From 20CM-4-69-16 sp035637455 (GTDB taxonomy: Bacteria > Gemmatimonadota > Gemmatimonadetes > Gemmatimonadales > GWC2-71-9): a DNA stretch of 13,450 nt. A program made the position numbers and the translations under genes. The stretch covers positions 1-13,450 of the forward strand of contig DASPXE010000010.1 of assembly GCA_035637455.1 (NCBI GenBank). Direction: 5' to 3'. Shown in pieces: positions 7,494 through 13,450 of this stretch. The notes beneath the pieces were generated by a model. It saw nothing but the letters and a program-made list of their open reading frames with translations. It was not told where the DNA came from and did not search any database. Each line of letters starts with the position of its first letter. Position 1 is the stretch's first letter.

Positions 7494-7597
7494 TCCCTGC
7501 GCCTTTCTGTTGGTGGCCTGCGTTAGCAGGTCCCGCTTGCCCCGTACGCACGTGCCGTGCCATGCTGCCGAGGATTAATTCGTTGGGGGGTAAGGCA
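7494..7597. other. 104-nt intergenic gap with two small inverted repeats
   Basis: This is the only gap over 25 nt between genes of the locus. It holds two short perfect inverted repeats, GCACG-TGC-CGTGC (7548-7560) and CCTGC-GTTA-GCAGG (7517-7530), and an AT-rich patch GGATTAATTC (7571-7580). Neither hairpin is followed by a T-run, so a classical intrinsic terminator is not supported. An internal promoter for the downstream half or a processing site is possible but no clear -35/-10 pair is visible. Confidence 0.5.
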
Positions 7598-8659
7598 TTA
7601 GCTATCCCGAGACTGGACTGGAACGGTCCCCGTCCCGGCCGTTTGTGGCAGAACTGCCACAGCAGCGCTGTGCCGGCGCCGACGCACGACGTGGTCCCAG
7701 AGACCGCCGAGAAACCCGAGGCCGTAGCTCAAGTGCAGGGTGGGGAACACCGCGGCAGCCGCGACACCGGAGGCCGCGCCGTGGCGCAGCGCCGTGTGGA
7801 ACGCGCACCCCAACACGGCGGCGGCGTAGGCTGCGACGATCCCGAAGAAGAGGAGCCCCGCGCCCGGCACCCAAGCGCTCGCTGCGGCCGTCAGCGCCAG
7901 GGAGAGGATGAACAGGGCGGGAATGAGCTGCCGCAGGCTCATCACGCGGCCGACTTTCCGGAAGACGAGCGGCTTGAAGTAGCCGTACCCGAAGTACATC
8001 CGCGCCACCTGGCGCAGCGATCGCCGCGCGTAGTAGTGGGACACGACATCGGGGATGAGCAGGACGCGCCCGCCGTGCCGGATCAGCCGCTGGTTGAACT
8101 CGTCGTCCTGATTGCGCACCATCTCCTCGTCGAACAAGCCGATGCGGCCGAAGACGTCCCGCCGCCAGCACCCGAACGGGATGTTCTCCACCAGGCGAGG
8201 CTCAGTCACGCCGATCCGGAAGTGCGCGTTGCCGACCCCGAAGGGATGCGCGAGCGCCGCCGCGATAGCGCGCGCGATCGGCGTGTCGTCCGCGGGGAGC
8301 GTGGCGATGACGCCGCCGACGTTATCGGCGGCGGTCTCCCGCAGCGCGGCGACGAGCCGGGGGATGTAGTGCGGCGGGTATACGGCGTGCGCATCCATAC
8401 GCATGACGATATCGCCCCGCGCCGTGCGAATCGCCGCGTTCAGGCCTGTCGGTGTGACCTGCTGCGGATTGTCGAGCAGGCGAATCGAGGGATGTTGGGC
8501 GGCATAGCGCGCGACGATATCGCGACTGTGGTCGCGGCTCATCCCGTCTGCGACGAGCACTTCAAGGCGCTCCTGCGGGTAGTCGCTCGCGAGAATCGAG
8601 TCGAGGCACGCGCCGATATAATGCTGCTCGTCCCTACACGGAATGACCACCGAGATCAA
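7598..8659 (-). other. GT2 domain of the PaaK-GT2 fusion
   Basis: Residues 500-852 of the fusion. The domain aligns from end to end with the stand-alone GT2 at 2321-3370, including the two membrane stretches and the C-terminal HLSYGLGF. The only initiation-type codon at its boundary is TTG 8659, with no convincing Shine-Dalgarno sequence before it. It is therefore listed as a domain rather than a gene. Confidence 0.7.
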
Positions 8660-10156
8660 CGGCAGGGGGGGCCCGGTTGCGCGGGCGGGAGACGGTGAGG
8701 TGTCGGGCCGCGGGCTCGAGCCCTCGGTGCCGCGCCCGGCGGGGGCGCGGCGAGCGAGCGCCGCGGCTTTCTCGTCCGGCGGGAGCTCGCACACCACGGC
8801 GCGCAGTTTGCCTGCGGCGGAGTGAGGTATGGCTGCCACCTCCTCGACTGCCACCGCCACCGAACCCATGCGAGCGTGCAGCCGCGCCACGATCTCCCGA
8901 GCGGTGTCGGCCGAGAAGCCCGGCGCCGGGGTGTAGCGCACCCGCAGCTGTTCGAGATGCTCCTGAACGATCTGCGCCTCCCGCACCGGGAGCCCGTAGA
9001 ACACGGGGTTCAGCCAATAGACCCGGCGGCCGTCGCGGGTGATCAGGAGATCGTTGGTCCGGCCGTCAACCGCCGCGAGCGCCGGGAGCGTGCGTCCGCA
9101 CGGGCAGGCGGCCGCGGGATCCGGCACGCGCCCGCTATCCCCCACGCGATACCGCACCAGCGGCATGTCGGGGTTCAGCAGGCCCGTGCAGACGAGCTCG
9201 CCACTGTCCCGCGCTACGGCGGGTTCCCCATCCGCGAGCCGTTCGATGACGCCGACCTCGGGCCACTGGTGCAACGTGCCGGCGTCGCATTCGCTGGCGG
9301 CGGCGACGGTCTCGGCCATCCCGTAGGTCTCTCGGACGGGGCAGCCGAAGGCCTCCGCGATCGCTGCGCGCTGGTGTTTGAGCAAGGGCTCGGAGTTGGT
9401 GATGGCGACGCGCAGTCGCAAGTCACGCCGCCCCAGCCGCAGCGCCTCCAGCGCCAGCGCGGTCATCGAGGAGGCGTACCCGTACAGGTACACGATCCGG
9501 TAGCGCGCCAGCGCGTCGAGGTAGGACGGGATGAGCTCGCGGGCGAGGTGGTACGACGACAGGTAGAGCTGGCGCAGCGCCGCGTTCCAGACCCAGAACG
9601 GTGGCCGCGCCTGCTCGACCGGCACGACGAGCTGTCCGCCCAGCATCGCCCAGCGATCGTCGCCCGTCACCCCGTGCCACAAGCGGGTCCGGGCCGCCGA
9701 GAGAGCGTAGAGCTGCGCGAGGGTACGGCGGCTCCGCCACAACACGAGCGGCTTCCCCGTGGTCCCGCTCGTCTGCTCCCGCAGCATGCGGCGCACGTCG
9801 CAGTCGTCCGCGACGAACGCGCGGGGTTGGTCGCGCACGGCGTCCTTCTCGAGGATCGGCCAATGCTCCAGCAGCTCCCAGGACGCGTGGTCGCCGTTGC
9901 GCCGGCGGGCCTCCCACTGCTGCCGATAGTACGGCACCGTGGTGGCGGCACGGTGCAGCACGTACGCGAGCCGCTCGTCGCGCCACGCGCGCCACCGCTC
10001 GGTGCTCCAGCGTTCCCGCTCCCGGGCCTCGGCGACGAGTCGCTCGGCGTCGGGGCCGTAGCGCCACCAGCGGAGGTACCAGCCGTGCAGCGTGGCGGCG
10101 ACGGACCGGGCGGGCGCCGGCAGGCCGTGGTACAGCCGGAGGGTGAGATCGCTCAC
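7598..10156 (-). CDS. PaaK/CapK-type adenylate-forming enzyme fused to a GT2 glycosyltransferase (852 aa)
   Basis: A single frame runs from a GTG at 10156, overlapping the GT4 stop as GTGA, to the TAA at 7600-7598. Residues 1 to ~460 form a phenylacetate-CoA-ligase-like enzyme: the phosphate-binding SGTTGKP (130-136), NSEPL (254-258), YGMAE (278-282), RYRVGD (335-340), a CPCGR pair (351-355) and the C-terminal catalytic lysine in AGKLR (K450). A Pro/Ser/Arg-rich linker spans about 461-497. Residues 500-852 form a GT2 enzyme: ISVVIPCRDE (501-510), RMDAH (586-590), NQDDEFNQRL (682-691), membrane stretches near 744-785 and 797-818, and HLSYGLGF (808-815). No ATG or GTG lies in the linker next to the GT2 domain, only a TTG at 8659, so a true fusion is favoured. 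CapK-like proteins in polysaccharide loci presumably activate a carboxylate; the fusion suggests this is tied to sugar transfer. Confidence 0.88.
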   Translation of the reverse strand: MSDLTLRLYHGLPAPARSVAATLHGWYLRWWRYGPDAERLVAEARERERWSTERWRAWRDERLAYVLHRAATTVPYYRQQWEARRRNGDHASWELLEHWPILEKDAVRDQPRAFVADDCDVRRMLREQTSGTTGKPLVLWRSRRTLAQLYALSAARTRLWHGVTGDDRWAMLGGQLVVPVEQARPPFWVWNAALRQLYLSSYHLARELIPSYLDALARYRIVYLYGYASSMTALALEALRLGRRDLRLRVAITNSEPLLKHQRAAIAEAFGCPVRETYGMAETVAAASECDAGTLHQWPEVGVIERLADGEPAVARDSGELVCTGLLNPDMPLVRYRVGDSGRVPDPAAACPCGRTLPALAAVDGRTNDLLITRDGRRVYWLNPVFYGLPVREAQIVQEHLEQLRVRYTPAPGFSADTAREIVARLHARMGSVAVAVEEVAAIPHSAAGKLRAVVCELPPDEKAAALARRAPAGRGTEGSSPRPDTSPSPARATGPPLPLISVVIPCRDEQHYIGACLDSILASDYPQERLEVLVADGMSRDHSRDIVARYAAQHPSIRLLDNPQQVTPTGLNAAIRTARGDIVMRMDAHAVYPPHYIPRLVAALRETAADNVGGVIATLPADDTPIARAIAAALAHPFGVGNAHFRIGVTEPRLVENIPFGCWRRDVFGRIGLFDEEMVRNQDDEFNQRLIRHGGRVLLIPDVVSHYYARRSLRQVARMYFGYGYFKPLVFRKVGRVMSLRQLIPALFILSLALTAAASAWVPGAGLLFFGIVAAYAAAVLGCAFHTALRHGAASGVAAAAVFPTLHLSYGLGFLGGLWDHVVRRRRHSAAVAVLPQTAGTGTVPVQSRDS

Positions 10157-11493
10157 GGGGCACCCGGCAGCGCGGGGGTGTTCGGCGTGCGCGGGGGCCG
10201 CGCGCGCCGGCGCAGCCCGTCGGCGCGTGGCTCGAGCGCGTCCCCCGACGATCGCGCGGCCGGCGCGAGGCGGCGGATCGCCCGCAGATGCTCGGCCAAT
10301 TGTGCGCCGTTGTGCCACATGTCGAACTTCTCCTCGGTGCGCTGGCGCGCGCGGCGAGCCAGCGTCTGCCGCAATGCGGCGTCGCCCAGCAGGCGCTCGA
10401 GCGCGCTCGCGAGCGCCGCCACGTCCCGGGGCGGCACAAGCACGCCGCAGCGCCCGTCGTCCAACGCCTCGGGGATGCCGGCGACACGCGATGCGATCAC
10501 GGGCGTGCCCAGGGCCATCGCCTCACGCAGCACGTTGGGCAGTCCATCCCCGAGGCCGTCAGACGGATGAACCAGCACGGTCGCCTCGCTCATCGCGCGC
10601 CGTACCTCGGCGAATGCGAGCCACCCGCGGAACCGAACGCGGTCGGCGATGCCGAGCCCGGCCGCCAGGGCCCGCAGCGCGCCCAGCTGATCGCCGTCGC
10701 CCACGATGTCGATCTCGAGGTCCAGACCGCGGTCGACGAGCACGCGCGCCGCCTGGAGGAGGTAGCCGAAACCCTTGTCCTTCGCCAGTCGCCCCACGGC
10801 GATGATCCGGTGCGGCGGACGCCCCTCGGGCCGGTAAGGGAAGCCCGACAGGTCCAGGCCATGGTAGCACACGTGCACTCGCTCGGCGATCCCCGGCGCG
10901 GCGTCACCGTAGTGCTCGGCGATGTAGGCGCGGTTGAACTCGCAGCAGGTGATGATACTGTCGGCGTAGCGCAGCTTCTGCCGCAGATAAATCGGCCGAT
11001 AGTACAGGTCCGTGCCCGCGTGCAGCCAGATGGAGAACGGGATCGGGCGGTCGATCAGGCGATGGAACAGGTAAGCGCAGGAGCCGGCGTAGTTTCCCCA
11101 ATACGCGAGCACGTGATCGTAGCCGGTGGCGTGCTGCGTTGCCCACGCCCAGGCCTTGGGGAGCACGTACAGGCTCTTGGCGAGCGGGCCCAGGCCGTAT
11201 CGGGCGGCGGCCATGCCGATCGCCGCCCCCTCCCGCAGCACGAGGCCGAGCCCGCGGGGGCGCCACGGTGTCGCCTGCCATAGGCTGCGCGCCAGACCGA
11301 TGTGGTGCAGGCGGCTGCGCGGCAGGACGTCTCCGTCCATGATGTCGAGGCTGTAGCGCCACAGCCCTCGATCCAGCGGATAGATGGAGAAGACGTCGAT
11401 CTCCACTCCGACCTCGAGCAGCGCGCGCATGTCGCGCTCGAAGAACGTGGCTACGCGAGCAGGGTATTTGCTGGTGAAGACCGCCAGCCTCAC
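10153..11493 (-). CDS. GT4-family glycosyltransferase
   Basis: Encodes 446 residues from a GTG at 11493, four nt after the asparagine-synthase stop. The frame is open further upstream, but only inside the neighbour and with non-native composition, while VRLAVFTSKYPA is a natural GT-B start. A second GTG at 11501 that overlaps the asnB stop would give only three codons. The second lobe shows AVGRLAKDKGFGYLL (232-246), IVGDGDQ (263-269) and DGLPNVLREAMALGTPV (316-332). The first glutamate of the EX7E pair is replaced by D316, with E324 kept. There are no membrane segments, so it is a cytoplasmic or peripheral retaining glycosyltransferase acting on a lipid-linked glycan. The last ~35 residues are Arg/Pro/Ala-rich and probably disordered. 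Its stop overlaps the PaaK-GT2 start (GTGA). The sugar specificity is unknown. Confidence 0.9.
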   Translation of the reverse strand: MRLAVFTSKYPARVATFFERDMRALLEVGVEIDVFSIYPLDRGLWRYSLDIMDGDVLPRSRLHHIGLARSLWQATPWRPRGLGLVLREGAAIGMAAARYGLGPLAKSLYVLPKAWAWATQHATGYDHVLAYWGNYAGSCAYLFHRLIDRPIPFSIWLHAGTDLYYRPIYLRQKLRYADSIITCCEFNRAYIAEHYGDAAPGIAERVHVCYHGLDLSGFPYRPEGRPPHRIIAVGRLAKDKGFGYLLQAARVLVDRGLDLEIDIVGDGDQLGALRALAAGLGIADRVRFRGWLAFAEVRRAMSEATVLVHPSDGLGDGLPNVLREAMALGTPVIASRVAGIPEALDDGRCGVLVPPRDVAALASALERLLGDAALRQTLARRARQRTEEKFDMWHNGAQLAEHLRAIRRLAPAARSSGDALEPRADGLRRRARPPRTPNTPALPGAP

Positions 11494-11497
11494 GCGC

Positions 11498-13426
11498 TCA
11501 CCACGAGAGCCCGTGCTCGCGCAGCCACAGTTCGAGCGAGAGGATCTCGAACACCCGCTGGTACAGCCCTCCGCGACTGATGGCGCCGCCCCGGGCCCCG
11601 GCCCGCGCGTCGCGGAACTGGCGCAGCCAGCGCGGCACGAGGCCGGGGGCCAGGATCGGCCGGGTGCGGGCAGCGGCACCGAGCAGCAGATCTTCGAGCA
11701 CCGTGTGAAAGCCGGCGGGGAGCATGACGTCGAGCGGGATCGTGAACCCGTGCTTGGGATGGGTGGCCACGGTCCGCGGGAGCCAGCGCGTGGCGAGCTC
11801 GCGCAGCACGACCTTACCGCGGCGGCCGTCCGTTTTGAGGTGGTGCGGCAGCGTGAGCCCCAGCGCCACCAGCCCCTCGTCGAGCATGGGCACGCGCACC
11901 TCGATGCTCGCCCGCATGCTCATCATGTCCACCTTGCGCAGCATGTCCGAAGGCAGGCTGACGGCGAAGAGGTTCTGGGTCATCCGGCGGGACAGCTCCT
12001 CGAGATCGGACACGCCGGGCGGCTCGAAGCCGTCGAAGTGCCGGTACACCGGCGCCATGCGCTCCCGGGCCGCCGGGAGCACGAGCTCGCGCTTCTGCTC
12101 CTCGCTCAAGTAGTTGGACAGGCCCGCGAGCAGCACCGCCGAATCGGCGCGCCCGGCCTGGGCCAGCCGCACGGCCTTTGCCACCTGACGGCCCCAGTCC
12201 GAGGTCAATCCGGCGAGGCGGTCTCCGGCCGTCCGGGCGGCGCCGCACATCCAGTCGGGGAGTCGCATGAGGTGGATCAGGCGGTTGGCGTACCAGAAGC
12301 GGTGATAGCCCCCGAACCCCTCATCGCCGCCGTCCCCGGACAGCGTGCAGATGATGCCCCGGTCGCGCACGGCGCGAGAGATCCAGTAGGTCGGGATCAG
12401 GCTCGTGTCCGCGAACGGCTGGTCGAAATGCCGCAGCAGGTCCAGGACCGATTCGGGAGTGAGCGCCTGGTCGCCCAGCTCGATCGTGTGATGCTGCGTC
12501 CCGTAGTGCCCCGACACCGCCAGCGCGGGAACGGTTTCATCGTGGTCCCGATCGGGGAAATGGACGTTGAACGTGGTGGTCCGCTGGCCCGTGATGCGGC
12601 GGTGGGCGGCGACCACGAGCGACGAGTCGATTCCGCCCGACAAGAGCGCCGCTACCGGGACGTCTGCCACCGACTGGGCTGCCACGGCGTCGAGCAGCGA
12701 GCGCGAGGCCGACTCGACGGCTTCCCCCAGGCTGCGGACGGGATCGGGGCGCGCCTCGATCCGCTCGTACTCACGCAGGTGATGCCCTTGCGTGCTGATG
12801 GTGAGACAACTCGCCTTGGGGAGAGCCTCGATGTTCGCGAAGCCGGTCGCCGGCTCCGGGATGTAGCCGAGCCCCAGAAAGTCGTAGCAGGCCTGGCGGT
12901 CGATCGCGGGCCGGAATCCCGCCAGCGCGACGAGCGCCTTCATCTCGCTCGCGAAGGCCCACTGGCCGTCGTGCCGCGCGAAGAACAACGGTTTCACGCC
13001 GAAGCGGTCTCGGGCGAGGAACATACGTCGCTGCCGACGGTCGTAGATCGCGAACGCGAAGATCCCACGTAGACGCGAGACCATCTGCTCGCCGTATTCC
13101 TCGTACAAGTGGACCAACACCTCGGTGTCGGAGGTGCCACGGAAGCGGTGGCCGCGGTGCTTCAGCTCGGCTGTGAGGTTCCGGTAGTTGTAGATCTCGC
13201 CGTTGAAGACGACGTACACGCTGGCGTCCTCGTTCGCCATCGGCTGGTGGCCCGATGGGGAGAGGTCGATCAACGCCAGGCGGCGGTGGACGAGCTCGCA
13301 GTGCTCGTCCGTCCAGTACCCATCGCCATCGGGGCCCCGATGCGCGAGCAGAGCGGCGGCCCGGGCGGACCAGGCCGGGTCGGGAGGCAGCCGCTCGGGG
13401 TGAAACCGTCCCGCTAGGCCACACAT
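11498..13426 (-). CDS. asnB: Asparagine synthase (glutamine-hydrolysing) family amidotransferase
   Basis: Encodes 642 residues from the ATG at 13426, which places the catalytic Cys at position 2 as this class requires. The N-terminal glutaminase (1 to ~210) has MCGLAGRF, AHRGPDGDG (28-36), NGEIYN (75-80), GTSDTEV (97-103) and RDRFGVKPL (139-147). The synthetase domain has the PP-loop SGGIDSS (263-269), SGDGGDEGFGG (363-373), RKVDMMSMRASIEVRVPMLD (497-516) and KHGF (558-561). Ammonia from glutamine is channelled to an adenylated carboxylate. All key motifs appear intact, so it should be active. Homologues in O-antigen and exopolysaccharide loci are thought to amidate uronic acids or to belong to exosortase-associated sets; in this setting that is at least as likely as free asparagine synthesis. 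It is the first complete gene of the locus in the window. The symbol reflects the family, not a proven role. Confidence 0.93.
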   Translation of the reverse strand: MCGLAGRFHPERLPPDPAWSARAAALLAHRGPDGDGYWTDEHCELVHRRLALIDLSPSGHQPMANEDASVYVVFNGEIYNYRNLTAELKHRGHRFRGTSDTEVLVHLYEEYGEQMVSRLRGIFAFAIYDRRQRRMFLARDRFGVKPLFFARHDGQWAFASEMKALVALAGFRPAIDRQACYDFLGLGYIPEPATGFANIEALPKASCLTISTQGHHLREYERIEARPDPVRSLGEAVESASRSLLDAVAAQSVADVPVAALLSGGIDSSLVVAAHRRITGQRTTTFNVHFPDRDHDETVPALAVSGHYGTQHHTIELGDQALTPESVLDLLRHFDQPFADTSLIPTYWISRAVRDRGIICTLSGDGGDEGFGGYHRFWYANRLIHLMRLPDWMCGAARTAGDRLAGLTSDWGRQVAKAVRLAQAGRADSAVLLAGLSNYLSEEQKRELVLPAARERMAPVYRHFDGFEPPGVSDLEELSRRMTQNLFAVSLPSDMLRKVDMMSMRASIEVRVPMLDEGLVALGLTLPHHLKTDGRRGKVVLRELATRWLPRTVATHPKHGFTIPLDVMLPAGFHTVLEDLLLGAAARTRPILAPGLVPRWLRQFRDARAGARGGAISRGGLYQRVFEILSLELWLREHGLSW

Positions 13427-13450
13427 CGGAGAGATCTCGGTTCGGTCATG
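13427..13450. other. Right edge upstream of asnB
   Basis: Only 24 nt precede the asnB start. No strong Shine-Dalgarno sequence is visible; GAGA lies at 12-9 nt before the ATG. A - strand TGA at 13448-13446 could be the stop of a preceding cotranscribed gene, but this cannot be tested inside the window. No promoter is seen. Confidence 0.3.

Noticed and set aside
7517..7560. Rho-independent terminator between the PaaK-GT2 fusion and the kinase
   Set aside because: The stems are only 5 bp and no T-run follows on either strand.
6811..7563. Upstream extension of the nucleotidyltransferase frame to ATG 7563
   Set aside because: It overlaps the whole P-loop kinase in another frame and is low-complexity Arg/Gly/Ala; the GTG at 6810 with its GTGA overlap fits better.
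8822..10570. 582-codon open frame on the + strand
   Set aside because: It is antisense to the PaaK-GT2 fusion and the GT4 gene, whose motifs are unmistakable; the translation has no recognisable domain.
11494..11501. GTG at 11501 as the GT4 start, overlapping the asnB stop
   Set aside because: It reads only three codons before a TGA; the GT4 frame begins at GTG 11493.
11384..13072. 562-codon open frame on the + strand
   Set aside because: It is antisense to asnB and crosses into the GT4 gene; its composition is that of a shadow frame.
1..13450. Mobile elements, CRISPR arrays, tRNA or rRNA genes
   Set aside because: No transposase or integrase motif, direct-repeat and spacer pattern, or RNA-gene signature was seen on either strand.

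Overview
The window is GC-rich DNA, almost fully coding, with long spurious antisense reading frames of the kind that strong G/C bias at third codon positions produces. The tandem bacterial Ig-like (BIG2-type) domains in the left-edge gene together with this composition fit a Gemmatimonadota-like or similar high-GC environmental bacterium. That assignment is inference; no rRNA or other phylogenetic marker is present.

Layout. At the left edge (1-1490, + strand) lies the 3' end of a large Ig-like-domain protein with a beta-propeller-like C-terminus; its 5' end is outside the window. Everything else is on the - strand and is read right to left as one compact surface-polysaccharide locus: an asparagine-synthase-type amidotransferase (13426-11498), a GT4 glycosyltransferase (11493-10153), a PaaK/CapK-type adenylate-forming enzyme fused to a GT2 glycosyltransferase (10156-7598), a 104-nt gap, a thymidylate-kinase-like P-loop kinase (7493-6807), a nucleotidyltransferase-fold protein continuous with a GT4 glycosyltransferase (6810-4702), an ATP-grasp ligase (4680-3367), a second GT2 glycosyltransferase paralogous to the first (3370-2321) and a NodB-type polysaccharide deacetylase (2314-1487). 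Three junctions are 4-nt stop/start overlaps (ATGA or GTGA). The others are 4, 6 and 21 nt apart, so most of the locus should be cotranscribed and translationally coupled. The deacetylase and the Ig-like gene converge on one CTAG that supplies both stop codons.

How the genes may work together. Four glycosyltransferase domains build a glycan and the deacetylase trims it. Three enzymes that activate carboxylates (amidotransferase, PaaK-like ligase, ATP-grasp) suggest that sugar acids or amino groups are amidated or acylated. The kinase and the nucleotidyltransferase could prepare an activated donor. No exosortase, flippase, polymerase, initiating phosphoglycosyltransferase or nucleotide-sugar pathway gene is visible; these may lie beyond the right edge.

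The most unusual features are the two fused reading frames and the repeated plan 'GT4, then a carboxylate-activating enzyme, then a paralogous GT2', which occurs once on each side of the 104-nt gap. No tRNA, rRNA, CRISPR array, insertion sequence or convincing terminator was found.
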